Shown here in pieces: positions 9,165 through 17,537 of a stretch of DNA of 64,000 nucleotides (its first letter is position 1; the number at the start of each line of letters is the position of its first letter). Under the pieces are notes generated by a model. The model worked only from the letters and a program-made list of their open reading frames with translations. It ran no database searches and had not been told where the DNA came from. Origin of the DNA: Antribacter soli. GTDB taxonomy: Bacteria; Actinomycetota; Actinomycetes; Actinomycetales; Cellulomonadaceae. The stretch covers positions 124,001 to 188,000 of the forward strand of contig NZ_JAKGSG010000029.1 of the NCBI RefSeq assembly GCF_021568775.1, read 5' to 3'. The position numbers and the translations under genes are program-made.

Positions 9165-10051
9165 CGATCAGTCCCCGAGACGTCCCGCCGCGAGGAGCGG
9201 AAGATCAGCAGGGTGACACCCAGGCTCAGCACGGTCAGCAGCAACGCGATCGTGCTGCCGTACCCGTACTCGCCGTACGAGAACGACGTCCGGAACATGT
9301 AGAGCGTCAGCGGCGTGGTCGCATCTCCCGGCCCGCCGTTGGTCAGCGCCACGATGGAGTCGAAGACCTTGAGCGTGCCGTTGATGCTGAAGATCAGCGC
9401 CGCAAGCAGGACCGGCATCGACAGCGGGACCACGATGCGCCAGACCATCTGCCAGCCGGTCGCACCGTCCAGCCGAGCCGCGGCGATGATGTCGTCGGGG
9501 ATCTCGACCAGCCCCGCGTACAGCAGCACCGCGTAGAACCCCATCGACCGCCAGATGTCCATGGCCGCCAGGACCCAGAAGGCGGTGTCGGCGCTCCCGA
9601 GCCAGTCGACGCTGGCGATCCCGACCAGGTTCAGCAGCTCGTTGACCAGCCCGTTCTGGGGGGCGATGGCGAACAGCTGCTGGAACAGGAGGCCGACGGC
9701 GACCGTGGGCAGCACGATCGGGAAGAACACGAGCGTGCGGATGAGACTCGAGGCCTTGCGCAGTGCGAACACGTACAGCAGCGCCAGCAGGTACCCCAGG
9801 AGCACCTGTCCGATCGTGATGACGACGGCGTAGCGGACGGTGAACCACAGGGAGTCGAGGATCCGGGGGTCGTTCCACAGGGTCGTGAAGTTCTCGAAGC
9901 CGACGGCGTCGAAGCCGAACAGGGCGTTCCCCTCGAAGAACGTCAGCCCCAGCGACCACAGGACCGGCACGAGCATCACGAGCGTGTACACCGCCAGTGC
10001 CGGTCCCAGGAGGATGATGACCGCCCTGCGATCACCCAGGACGTTGTGCAT
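9161..10051 (-). CDS. Sugar ABC transporter permease (MalF-like, CUT1)
   Basis: A 296-residue integral-membrane permease partnering the MalG-like protein, with an EAA-type loop (AAARLDGATGWQMVWRIVVP). I start it at the ATG at 10051, whose first base is the last base of the binding-protein stop codon (TAATG), a typical coupling junction; the open frame continues upstream, but only as an antisense-like shadow of the binding protein. It ends in a four-base overlap with the next permease. Confidence 0.93.
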   Translation of the reverse strand: MHNVLGDRRAVIILLGPALAVYTLVMLVPVLWSLGLTFFEGNALFGFDAVGFENFTTLWNDPRILDSLWFTVRYAVVITIGQVLLGYLLALLYVFALRKASSLIRTLVFFPIVLPTVAVGLLFQQLFAIAPQNGLVNELLNLVGIASVDWLGSADTAFWVLAAMDIWRSMGFYAVLLYAGLVEIPDDIIAAARLDGATGWQMVWRIVVPLSMPVLLAALIFSINGTLKVFDSIVALTNGGPGDATTPLTLYMFRTSFSYGEYGYGSTIALLLTVLSLGVTLLIFRSSRRDVSGTDR

Positions 10052-11355
10052 TACTTGTCCGCGTCGAGGTCTGCCTGGACCATCGCCATGAAGTCTTCGG
10101 CGCTGATCGACCCGGACACCAGCGGCGCGGCGTTCTGCTGGCTCGTCGTGGTGGCCTTGGCGCCGAACAGCGCCTCGAACCAGAGCGTGGTCTCGGTGGT
10201 CGCGGCGATCGTGTCCTGGACGGACTGCGTCAGCGCCGGCACCTCGACGGCCTCGTCGCCCACCGTGAACCCGGAGATCGTGCCCTGGTCGCCGAGCGAG
10301 GTGGCACCGTAGTTCTCCGCGATGCAGGAGAGCCAGGCGCCCGTCTCGTCGGTGTAGGCCTCGGCCGACACGGCGATCGGCAGTCCCACGTTGGCCGGGA
10401 CCTGGTCGGCGGAGCCGGCGCCACCGGCGACCTCGGGGAGCGGGAAGAAGCCGATGTTCTCGGCGCCGATCTGGTTCTGCGCCGGGTCGTTGAACGCGCC
10501 GAGCGCCCACGAACCCATGTAGAACATGCCGGCGCTGCCGGTCAGGAACTGGGAGACCGCGGTGTCGTAGTCGATCGAACCGACGCCCTGACCGAAGTAG
10601 CCGGACGCACCGAGGTCGGCGACCGCCTGCGCTGCTTCCACGTACTCCGGATCGGTCAGCTTCGCCCCGCCGTCGGCGACCTTCTCGAGCGCGTCGGGGC
10701 CGAGCGAGCGGTAGACGTAGCCGCTGATGAGCCGGGTGATCGGCCAGCCCTGTTCGCCCGACGCCGAGAGCGGGGTGACGCCGGCCTCCTGGAGCAGCGC
10801 GGCAGCCTCCGTGAGCTCGTCCCAGGTCTGGGGCACCTCGATGCCGTTGTCGGCGAAGAGCTGCTTGTTGTACCAGACGCCCTCGATGTTGAACTGGTAG
10901 GGCAGGACGATGAAGCCGCCGTACAGGTTCTCGATCGTCGAGAGCGCGGCCGGCTCGATGTCGTCGATGACGCCGAGCTCGGTCAGGGTCGCTTCCAGGT
11001 CGAGCGTGTGACCGGCCTCGTCGAGGTCCTTCGTGACGGCGGGCGAACCGCTGGCGGCGAACTGCGCCGGCAGGGCGTCCTGGCCACCAAGGAGCTGGAG
11101 CTGCTGGTCCAGGCCTGACTGGGGCACCGTCTCGATCTCCAGGGGCAGCGCCTCGTTCGCCTCGGTGCACGCTCCCGCGCTGAGCGAGGTGAGGGCGTCC
11201 TGGACGATCTGGTTGTCATCGTTGACGAGCAGACCGAAGGTGTTGTCCCCTCCGGTGGAGCTGCCGCCGGCACAGGCCGCGAGCAGGGCGATCACCGAGA
11301 CGGACGCCGCGACGGGGATCAGGCGACGGGCACGGGGCAGGGATGGGGCGTCCAC
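10051..11355 (-). CDS. Sugar-binding lipoprotein of the rhamnosidase-linked ABC transporter
   Basis: A 434-residue extracellular solute-binding protein (SBP_bac_1 type). The N-terminus has a lipoprotein signal with lipobox LLAAC and the lipidated cysteine at residue 28. Start GTG with a strong AAGGAGG seven bases upstream. As first gene of the operon it follows a clear promoter (TTGACA at 11440-11435, TATGGT at 11416-11411) and a LacI operator at 11391-11404. Specificity for rhamnose-containing oligosaccharides is inferred from the co-transcribed GH78. Confidence 0.93.
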   Translation of the reverse strand: MDAPSLPRARRLIPVAASVSVIALLAACAGGSSTGGDNTFGLLVNDDNQIVQDALTSLSAGACTEANEALPLEIETVPQSGLDQQLQLLGGQDALPAQFAASGSPAVTKDLDEAGHTLDLEATLTELGVIDDIEPAALSTIENLYGGFIVLPYQFNIEGVWYNKQLFADNGIEVPQTWDELTEAAALLQEAGVTPLSASGEQGWPITRLISGYVYRSLGPDALEKVADGGAKLTDPEYVEAAQAVADLGASGYFGQGVGSIDYDTAVSQFLTGSAGMFYMGSWALGAFNDPAQNQIGAENIGFFPLPEVAGGAGSADQVPANVGLPIAVSAEAYTDETGAWLSCIAENYGATSLGDQGTISGFTVGDEAVEVPALTQSVQDTIAATTETTLWFEALFGAKATTTSQQNAAPLVSGSISAEDFMAMVQADLDADK

Positions 11356-11390
11356 AATGTTTCCTCCTTGAAACTGCAGGATCGCGCCGA

Positions 11391-11404
11391 TTTAAGCGCT
11401 TCAA
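11391..11404. promoter_or_regulatory. LacI operator of the rhamnosidase/ABC operon
   Basis: TTTAAGCGCTTCAA, near-palindromic around AAGCGCTT, differs at one base from the perfect site at 12613-12626. It covers the expected transcription start, immediately downstream of the -10 element at 11416-11411, so bound repressor would block initiation. The adjacent LacI gene is the likely regulator. Confidence 0.8.
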
Positions 11405-11410
11405 TCGCGG

Positions 11411-11440
11411 ACCATACTGACGCCGATCTCGCAGTGTCAA
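11411..11440 (-). promoter_or_regulatory. Sigma70-type promoter of the rhamnosidase/ABC operon
   Basis: Reading on the minus strand, TTGACA (11440-11435) and TATGGT (11416-11411) are separated by 18 bases. The consensus -35 hexamer stands out in this GC-rich background. It lies wholly between the LacI stop and the binding-protein start, so the operon has its own promoter rather than depending on read-through from lacI. Confidence 0.75.
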
Positions 11441-11451
11441 CCGTTGCCCCG

Positions 11452-12498
11452 TCAGACCCCGAGCGGCGCGACCGCCGTACTCGCCCGAACCACCAGGCCG
11501 GGCCGGACCGTCACGGTTCGATGGCGATGCTCGCCGGCGGGGGCGTTCATCTCCTCCAGCAGGAGCTCGGCCGCAGCCTGCCCCATCCTGACGCCCTCCA
11601 GCTGGACGGCGGTCAGGGCCACCGGACCGCTGCGGGCCGAGCGGTTGTCCTCGCATCCGACGATGCTGATGTCGCCGGGGACCTCGGCGACGAAGGCCGT
11701 GTGGAGCCCCTCGGCGATGCCGTTGGCGATGTCGTCGGTGACCGCGACGATCCCGTCCGGCCGCTGACCGGGGGGCCGCTCACCCAGGGCGCGCGCGACC
11801 GCCAGGCCGTCCTCGAAGTCCAGGCCGCCGGTGTCGATCTCCTCGAGCCTCGCTCCCCCGGCCTCGCGCACCGCCCGTTGCACGCCGACACGGCGGGCGT
11901 GCACCGGCTGGTAGTAGTCGCGGCCCGCCACGAAGCCGATCCGCTTGCGCCCCGTCTCGATGAGGTGCCGCGCCGCGAGGTACCCGACCTCCTCGTTGTC
12001 GACCAGGACGGTGCAGCAGTCGATCCCATCCTGGTCGTAGTTGAGCAGCACCATCGGCCGGCCGTGCGAGCGCATCCGTTCGATCCCCGCCAGGGAGTCT
12101 TCCATCGGCGACAGCAGGACCCCCCCGACCCTCGCCTCGTCGAAGAGGCGCAGATAGTCGTCCTGTCGGGTCAGGTCGCACGCGGCGTTCCCGAGCAGGA
12201 GGCGCAGCCCGACGGCGTCGACGCCGCGCTGGGCGCCATGGGCCATGTCGACGAACAGCGAGTTGTCCAGGTCGGCCAGCACCATGCCGATCGAGCTGGT
12301 CGTGCCGGTGGCGAGGGACCTGGCCGCGTCGTTGCGCACGAACCCCAGCTCGGCGATGGCCGCCCGGACCTGCTCGGCCGTCGCCTCGGAGACCTTCTCG
12401 GGACGATTGATGACGTTGGAGACCGTCGCGATGGACACGCCCGCAAATCGCGCGACGTCCAGCATGCTCGGATTGGTCTTCTTCACCTTCGCCGGCAC
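11452..12498 (-). CDS. LacI-family repressor of the rhamnosidase/ABC and GH43 genes
   Basis: A 348-residue LacI-family protein: helix-turn-helix at about 12-32 (SMLDVARFAGVSIATVSNVI), then the sugar-binding-protein-like effector and dimerisation domain. Start GTG preceded by a purine-rich GGGGGTGGACAG. Matching operators lie just downstream of it (11391-11404, before the ABC/GH78 operon) and upstream (12613-12626, before the divergent GH43 gene), so it probably controls both. A third similar site precedes the GH5 gene at 55992-56007. The inducer is likely a rhamnose- or arabinose-containing sugar (inference). Confidence 0.92.
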   Translation of the reverse strand: MPAKVKKTNPSMLDVARFAGVSIATVSNVINRPEKVSEATAEQVRAAIAELGFVRNDAARSLATGTTSSIGMVLADLDNSLFVDMAHGAQRGVDAVGLRLLLGNAACDLTRQDDYLRLFDEARVGGVLLSPMEDSLAGIERMRSHGRPMVLLNYDQDGIDCCTVLVDNEEVGYLAARHLIETGRKRIGFVAGRDYYQPVHARRVGVQRAVREAGGARLEEIDTGGLDFEDGLAVARALGERPPGQRPDGIVAVTDDIANGIAEGLHTAFVAEVPGDISIVGCEDNRSARSGPVALTAVQLEGVRMGQAAAELLLEEMNAPAGEHRHRTVTVRPGLVVRASTAVAPLGV

Positions 12499-12609
12499 CT
12501 GTCCACCCCCTCGAACTTCGATGCATCCGAGGATAGCCGCCGCCCGCCTCGATCATTCGACGCGTCGGCCCCTCCCGCGCGTCACCCTCCGGTCCTCGCC
12601 GAGACACCC

Positions 12610-12639
12610 TTGTTTAAGCGCTTAAAAGATTGCTAGGCT
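12610..12639 (+). promoter_or_regulatory. Promoter of the GH43-CBM13 gene with internal LacI operator
   Basis: TTGTTT (12610-12615) and TAGGCT (12634-12639) are 18 bases apart and frame a perfect 14-base palindrome TTTAAGCGCTTAAA at 12613-12626. A repressor on that palindrome would sit between the -35 and -10 elements. The promoter hexamers are weak matches; the palindrome is certain. Confidence 0.7.
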
Positions 12640-12691
12640 CCCGTCGCCCGCGCATGTCCCACCATGCGCACCCCACGACAAAGGAGTCGAG

Positions 12692-14089
12692 ATGCCACAC
12701 CTCCGGCGACCCCGACGCGGCCGGCTGGCCGCCCTCGGAGCCGCGCTCGCATTCATGGTCGGCTCGCTGCTGGCTTCTCCCGCCACGGCCCTCGAAGGCC
12801 AGACCCGGTTGCACGACCCGAGCATCATCAAGGTCAACGGCTGCTACTACGCCTACACGACCGGGTTCGAGAACGACCCGGCCAACCCCAGCGGGTCGAT
12901 CATGGTCTACCGCACCTGCCAGTCCACTCCGGCCGGCGGCTGGCAGAAGGTCGGCAACGTCTGGGAGTCCACGCCCGCCTGGGTCACCCAGGCGCACGGG
13001 GGAACGACGCCGCCGAACATCTGGGCCCCCGACATCAACTACTTCGACGGCGAGTACCACCTCTACTACGGCACCGCGATCTGGGGCGTCGACCACGCGG
13101 CGATGGGCCTCCTGACTGCCCCCAGCCCGACGGGTCCCTGGACCGACCGGGGCATGGTCACGGACGTGAACTACCCGATCGACCCCGACGTCGTCCGCGG
13201 CGAGGACGGACGCATGTACCTGGCCTGGGGTTCCTTCGGCGGCATCTACCTGCACGTGCTCGACGAGTCCACCGGCAAGCTCTCGACCACCGACCACAAC
13301 CTCTGGCACCTCGCCACGCACATGGAGGGCGCCTCGATCGTCCAGGACGGTGGGTACTTCTATCTGCTGGCGCCGACCGGGACCTGCTGCAACGGCACCA
13401 GCAGCGGCTACAACACGGTCGTCGGCCGCGCCATCTCGGTGACCGGGCCGTACGTCGACCAGAGCGGACGGAACCTGGTCGACGGGAGCACGACCGTGAT
13501 CCTGCGCGGCGCCTGGCCACGCGTGGCTGCCGGAGGCGGCGACGTCTACACCGACGGCACCGACCGCTACCTCGCCTACCACTACTACGACGCGGACAAC
13601 GGCGGCCGGGAGACGCTCGACATCCGTCAGCTGAGCTTCACGGGCGGCTGGCCGATCCTCGAGGCACCCCTGGGCAAGTCGGCCGTCGTCCTGCAGACAA
13701 GGCACTCCCAGCTGTGCGCGGACGTCTGGTTCGCGAGCACCACGGCCGGAGCCGAGGTGCGTCAGGGCAGCTGCAACGGCGGCGGCAACCAGCTCTGGCA
13801 GACCAGCCGTGGCGGCAACACCTACGAGTTCCGGGCGGCGCACTCCGGCCAGTGCCTGGAGATCGCCGGCTACTCGACCACGCAGGGCGCGACCGCCAAC
13901 CAGTGGACCTGCAACGGCGGCAACAACCAGAAGTGGGAGCGGATCCCGGTCATCGGCGCCTATTCGATGCTCCGCAACGTCGCCACCGGCCAGTGCCTCG
14001 AGGTCTTCGGCAACAACACCGCCAGCGGCACCGTCCTCAGCCAGTGGCCCTGCAACGGCGGGAACAACCAGCTCTGGCTCATGGACTGA
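12692..14089 (+). CDS. Secreted GH43 arabinanase-like enzyme with CBM13 lectin module
   Basis: A 465-residue secreted protein: signal peptide (about 1-34), five-bladed GH43 propeller (about 35-330) and a ricin-type CBM13 domain (about 337-465) with three QxW-like repeats (NQLW, NQKW, NQLW). Catalytic acids fit D42 (LHDPSII), D164 (PIDPDVV) and E212 (HMEGAS). The motif spacing resembles endo-1,5-alpha-L-arabinanases and related arabinofuranosidases, so arabinan side chains of pectin are the likely target; the exact GH43 subfamily is not certain. AAGGAG lies six bases before the ATG. It diverges from its probable repressor. Confidence 0.88.
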   Translation: MPHLRRPRRGRLAALGAALAFMVGSLLASPATALEGQTRLHDPSIIKVNGCYYAYTTGFENDPANPSGSIMVYRTCQSTPAGGWQKVGNVWESTPAWVTQAHGGTTPPNIWAPDINYFDGEYHLYYGTAIWGVDHAAMGLLTAPSPTGPWTDRGMVTDVNYPIDPDVVRGEDGRMYLAWGSFGGIYLHVLDESTGKLSTTDHNLWHLATHMEGASIVQDGGYFYLLAPTGTCCNGTSSGYNTVVGRAISVTGPYVDQSGRNLVDGSTTVILRGAWPRVAAGGGDVYTDGTDRYLAYHYYDADNGGRETLDIRQLSFTGGWPILEAPLGKSAVVLQTRHSQLCADVWFASTTAGAEVRQGSCNGGGNQLWQTSRGGNTYEFRAAHSGQCLEIAGYSTTQGATANQWTCNGGNNQKWERIPVIGAYSMLRNVATGQCLEVFGNNTASGTVLSQWPCNGGNNQLWLMD

Positions 14090-14114
14090 GCGGTACAGGG
14101 AACTCGTCCACGGA

Positions 14115-14154
14115 GCACCGCGAACCGCGACGGGCCGGTCGCGGTTCGCGGTGC
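14115..14154. terminator. Perfect 17-bp hairpin after the GH43 gene
   Basis: GCACCGCGAACCGCGAC at 14115-14131 pairs completely with 14138-14154, leaving a six-base loop. There is no T-run, as is common for actinobacterial terminators. It separates the GH43 gene from the co-directional GntR gene and should end or stabilise the GH43 transcript. Confidence 0.75.
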
Positions 14155-14183
14155 GCCAGAGACGAGCCGCGTAACGTGTGCAC

Positions 14184-14564
14184 ATGAGCGTTCCCGCCGT
14201 CGCGCCCGATCTGGCCGTCGACCCGGCGTCGTCCGTCCCGCCGTACGAGCAGGTACGCGTCCAGCTCGCGCAGCAGATGGCCGACCGCACGCTGCCGGTC
14301 GGGACAAGGCTGCCCACTGTGCGGGCGCTGGCCGCCGGCCTCGGGCTGGCCGTGAACACGGTGGCCCGCGTGTATCGCGAGCTGGAGGCGGCCGGGCTCG
14401 TGGAGACCCGGGGCAGGAACGGCACGTTCGTCAGCGCCGCGGGCGACCACCGGCTGGAACGGGCGCACGAGGCCGCCGAGCAGTACGCGGCGTCGGTCCG
14501 GGCCCTCGGCCTCGAGCGGGACGAGGCGCTACGGATCGTGACGGCGGCGCTCCGATCGCGCTGA
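14184..14564 (+). CDS. GntR-family (YtrA-like) short transcriptional regulator
   Basis: A 126-residue regulator with an N-terminal winged helix-turn-helix (PPYEQVRVQLAQQM to VETRGRNGTFV, about 16-82) and only a short helical tail of some 40 residues. That size fits the YtrA subgroup, which often regulates ABC transporter genes and lacks a large ligand domain. None sits beside it here; the next gene is a gamma-carbonic-anhydrase-like protein. ATG at 14184 is preferred; an in-frame GTG lies six bases upstream. Confidence 0.85.
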   Translation: MSVPAVAPDLAVDPASSVPPYEQVRVQLAQQMADRTLPVGTRLPTVRALAAGLGLAVNTVARVYRELEAAGLVETRGRNGTFVSAAGDHRLERAHEAAEQYAASVRALGLERDEALRIVTAALRSR

Positions 14565-14602
14565 GCGCGGATGCCCGAGGCCGGCCGCATAGGGTGCGGT
14601 CC

Positions 14603-15121
14603 ATGGCAACGGTGCTTCCCTTTGATGGTCATGAGCCCCAGATCGACCCCACGGCATGGCTCGCCCCGACGGCGACGATCGTCGGCCGCGTGCGCATCGG
14701 CCCGAACGCCAGCGTCTTCTACGGCGCGGTGCTGCGCGGCGACATGGACGAGATCGTGCTCGGCGAGGGCAGCAACATCCAGGACAACTGCGTGGTGCAC
14801 ACCGACGTGGGCATCCCGACGTCCATCGGCGCGGGCGTCGGGGTGGGACACGGCGCGATCGTCCACGGCGCGACGGTCGAGGACGGCTGCCTCATCGGCA
14901 TGGGCGCCACCCTCCTGAACGGCTCGGTCGTCCGCTCCGGCGCGTTCGTCGCCGCCGGGGCGCTCGTGCGCGAGGGCCAGGAGATCCCGGCCGGGTCGCT
15001 CGCCGTCGGCGTGCCGGCGCAGGTCCGCGGCGAGCTGGACGACGCCGGCCGGGAGCGCGTCCGGCAGAACGCGATCGCCTACCAGGAGCTGGCGCAGCGC
15101 CACCGCCGGTCGGTCGGGTGA
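14603..15121 (+). CDS. Gamma-carbonic-anhydrase-like left-handed beta-helix protein
   Basis: A 172-residue protein built of hexapeptide repeats (left-handed beta helix), forming trimers in this family. The three zinc-binding histidines of gamma carbonic anhydrases are present: H66 (VVHTD), H83 (VGHGA) and H88 (IVHGA). Cytoplasmic; activity in CO2/bicarbonate exchange is plausible, though many bacterial homologues are inactive or unproven. The ATG at 14603 follows AGGGTG; an in-frame GTG at 14594 is possible. Confidence 0.88.
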   Translation: MATVLPFDGHEPQIDPTAWLAPTATIVGRVRIGPNASVFYGAVLRGDMDEIVLGEGSNIQDNCVVHTDVGIPTSIGAGVGVGHGAIVHGATVEDGCLIGMGATLLNGSVVRSGAFVAAGALVREGQEIPAGSLAVGVPAQVRGELDDAGRERVRQNAIAYQELAQRHRRSVG

Positions 15122-15143
15122 CCAGGCGGGCGTAAGGCCCTCG

Positions 15144-15341
15144 CGTCAGGTTGCTCTCATCACGCCGGCCATCGGCTTCGGCGGGCTCGGCCTGTCCCAC
15201 ACCAACGACTCGGGCTTCTGGATCGTGACCAAGTACCTCGGCCTGTCCGTCTCGGACGGCCTGAAGACGTGGACCGTGCTCACCACGATCTGCGGGCTCG
15301 CAGGCTTCCTGGCCACCTGGCTGCTCTTCGCGCTCGCGTGA
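15144..15341 (+). pseudogene. C-terminal remnant of a GntP-family gluconate:H+ symporter
   Basis: The frame ending at TGA 15339-15341 encodes about 65 residues containing GLGLSHTNDSGFWIVTKYLG and LKTWTVLTTICGLAGFLA, the last signature and last transmembrane helix of GntP/GntT gluconate permeases, which are normally about 450 residues. No start codon or upstream permease sequence exists: the frame runs back into the carbonic-anhydrase-like gene in another phase. A strong terminator follows at 15371-15402. It is best read as what remains of a deleted permease gene. Confidence 0.8.
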
Positions 15342-15370
15342 GGCGACGCGGGTAGCGCCTCGTCGGCGCG

Positions 15371-15402
15371 AAGGCCCCGGTGACGACCGTCACCGGGGCC
15401 TT
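15371..15402. terminator. Strong hairpin terminator after the gluconate-permease remnant
   Basis: AAGGCCCCGGTGAC (15371-15384) pairs perfectly with 15389-15402 around a GACC loop: a 14-bp GC-rich stem ending in TT. It lies downstream of the permease remnant and before the convergent PAP2 gene, and could serve both directions. Confidence 0.85.
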
Positions 15403-15450
15403 CCGTGGTCGGCTGCGTTGTCACCTCCCGGCGGCTCGCCCTGAGGCCCG

Positions 15451-17256
15451 TCAGAGCTCGACGGTGACGCTGTTCCCTCGGTAGGAGGCCTGGGCCGGGC
15501 GGCCATCGACCAGCACCTGGGCGAGCTCGCCTGTCACACCGCCCGCGCGCAGGACCGTGTAGCGGCCACCCCGCCGGCCGTCACCGGTCAGCTCGAGAGT
15601 CGTACCGGGAGCAATCGCGACGGCGCCCTTGACCTCGACCGTCGTCGTGAGGCTCGAGCGCAGGGTCGTCCCAGGCTCCAGGGTCAGCGCGCCGCGACCC
15701 AGGCTGTCGGCCGAGCCGGCCACCAGCGTGCCACCCCGGACCACGGTGCCACCGCGGTAGGAGTTGCAGCCGGCGAGCGTGAGCGTGCCCGTTCCGGTCT
15801 TGACCAGGCCGCCTGCGCCGGCGATGTCGTTGCGCCAGGTGTCGTCGGCAGCGAGGCCGCCCCGCGCCGTGTCGAGCTCGACGGTGACGCTCCGGTCGAA
15901 CCGGGCGTACCCGTCGGCGGCTGCGAAGAGGTTGAGGCGTCCCCACTGCTCAGGCCCGTCGAGGAGCGGGTAGCCGGACGGCAGCGCCGTCGTGCGCAGG
16001 ACGTCGCGCACCTGGGCCGGGGACAGGTACGGGAAGCGCGTCTCGAGCAGGACCTCCGCGCCCTTCGGCACCTCGAGATCCGCGGAGTGCCCGCCCTGGC
16101 GACGCAGTGTGTAGGTCAGCGACGTCGTGACCAGCTCCCGGTTGGCAGCCCGGTCGCCGTACTGGTCCGCGCCGGTGTGTGCGGCGGTGTACAGGTCGCT
16201 TGTCCCGGTGACCGAGGTGAAGTACTCGACGGCGCGGGCGCGGGCCCCGCTCTTCAGCCCGGCGTTGGCGGGGTCGGCCAGGATCGCCGCGGCGAGCGCG
16301 GTCGCGAGGATCCGGCCACCGATGACATCCACCGGCGAGTGCATGCCGGCGATGATCCGGCTGTCGCCGAGCTCGGCCGCCGCGGCCAGCAGCTCGGAGA
16401 AGCGCTCGGGAACTGCGTAGGCGTAGGCGAGCGCGGCGAGCCAGGCGGCATTGGCGTGACCGCTCGGGAAGCCGCCGTCCGACGCCGGGTCGGCGCTGCG
16501 CTGCCGGAGCAGCTGCGGAGCGACGACCACGCCGGACTGGTAGACCGGGAAGCCGAGCTCGTCCACCAGGCCCGTGTCGACGACCGTGCTGTCGTCGGTG
16601 AGCCGCCAGGGGCGCGGGTACTGGAACGCGAACTTCGAGGGGTTGCTCGAGGAGAAAGAGCCCCGAACGGTGTTCACGAGCTGGACGATCTCGCCGAGCT
16701 CGGAGGTGGCCGAGCCCGCACCGATCGCCGACCCCGCGGGTGCGCCGGCGGGCACCGCGTCGTCGATCTTGGTGGGCGGGGTCCCGTCCGGGGCGGTGAC
16801 GATCGAGGTGACGGCGCGGGCGCCCGTCCGGTACGCGTCGGCGAGCGGGCCGAGACCGGCGATCAACGAGTAGCTCTGGTGCCTCCGGTCGGAGATGAAG
16901 GCCTGCTTCGCCTGGTCGGCGGTGCGCCGCCGCGTCGCGTCGACGACGTACTGGACGTTCTCCCGCATCACCTTCGGGGCAAGGACGACGCCGGTGTTCC
17001 ACTCCGCGCCGGTCTGCCACAGCTCCGACACTCCGGACAGCACCCGCACCGCGGCGTTGGTCTCCGCGGTCAGGTTGGCCGTGACGTTCGTCCTGTACCA
17101 GTCGACGAACGGCACCAGAGCCAGGGTGGCGGTGGCCGGGACCGCGGCGCTCGCCGAGGCGGGCAGGCCGACGCCGGTCGGTGCGACGACGAGAGCGCCG
17201 ACGCCGAAGGCGGCGCCGCGCAGGAAGTCTCGTCTGTTGAGAGAGGGCTGCTTCAT
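15451..17256 (-). CDS. Tat-exported PAP2 phosphatase with beta-strand repeat tail
   Basis: A 601-residue protein starting with a twin-arginine signal (NRRDFLRG at 7-14, cleavage after about 37). The acid phosphatase/vanadium haloperoxidase signature is complete: K208 with R215-P, P264-S-G-H267, and S299-R300 with H306 and D310. The C-terminal 120 residues hold an autotransporter-associated beta-strand repeat (LVKTGTGTLTLAG, then SYRGGTVVRGGTLV), unusual in an actinobacterium. Export in folded form fits a cofactor-binding enzyme. The ATG at 17256 puts the RR motif near the N-terminus, though no clear ribosome-binding site precedes it. Substrate unknown. Confidence 0.85.
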   Translation of the reverse strand: MKQPSLNRRDFLRGAAFGVGALVVAPTGVGLPASASAAVPATATLALVPFVDWYRTNVTANLTAETNAAVRVLSGVSELWQTGAEWNTGVVLAPKVMRENVQYVVDATRRRTADQAKQAFISDRRHQSYSLIAGLGPLADAYRTGARAVTSIVTAPDGTPPTKIDDAVPAGAPAGSAIGAGSATSELGEIVQLVNTVRGSFSSSNPSKFAFQYPRPWRLTDDSTVVDTGLVDELGFPVYQSGVVVAPQLLRQRSADPASDGGFPSGHANAAWLAALAYAYAVPERFSELLAAAAELGDSRIIAGMHSPVDVIGGRILATALAAAILADPANAGLKSGARARAVEYFTSVTGTSDLYTAAHTGADQYGDRAANRELVTTSLTYTLRRQGGHSADLEVPKGAEVLLETRFPYLSPAQVRDVLRTTALPSGYPLLDGPEQWGRLNLFAAADGYARFDRSVTVELDTARGGLAADDTWRNDIAGAGGLVKTGTGTLTLAGCNSYRGGTVVRGGTLVAGSADSLGRGALTLEPGTTLRSSLTTTVEVKGAVAIAPGTTLELTGDGRRGGRYTVLRAGGVTGELAQVLVDGRPAQASYRGNSVTVEL

Positions 17257-17403
17257 GCGCAGATTGTCCCGGAACGCCGGGGCCCGTTCGTGAACGCCCG
17301 ACGAACGCGGCACGACGGCGGGTCGACGAGACGGGTGCGCCACTGCCCCGACGTCCGCCCAGCTCTCGGCGCCTCGATCACGCCGACCGGCCCGCAAAGG
17401 TGG

Positions 17404-17455
17404 TTGTGGATGCTCCGGGCAACGTGCTACGTTCGCGCTCGGTAACCGGTTTCCC
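17404..17455 (+). promoter_or_regulatory. Promoter and LacI-type operator of the pectin-oligosaccharide operon
   Basis: TTGTGG (17404-17409) and TACGTT (17428-17433, preceded by TGC) are 18 bases apart. GTAACCGGTTTCCC follows at 17442-17455, over or just after the expected start. The operator matches 13 of 14 bases at 24487-24500, upstream of the last gene of the locus, so one LacI-type regulator probably controls both. The rest of the 281-base gap from 17257 to 17537 shows no gene. Confidence 0.7.
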
Positions 17456-17537
17456 GGCGGCGACGACGCCGTGATCAGGGGCGGGCTCACGAGGAGGCGA
17501 CGATGCCGATGCTGACCGCGAACGCTTCGGCGGTGCG

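Noticed and set aside
15451-17490. The 679-codon version of the PAP2 phosphatase
   Set aside because: The extra 78 residues are proline/arginine-rich, overlap the promoter region of the divergent permease operon, and would bury the twin-arginine signal.
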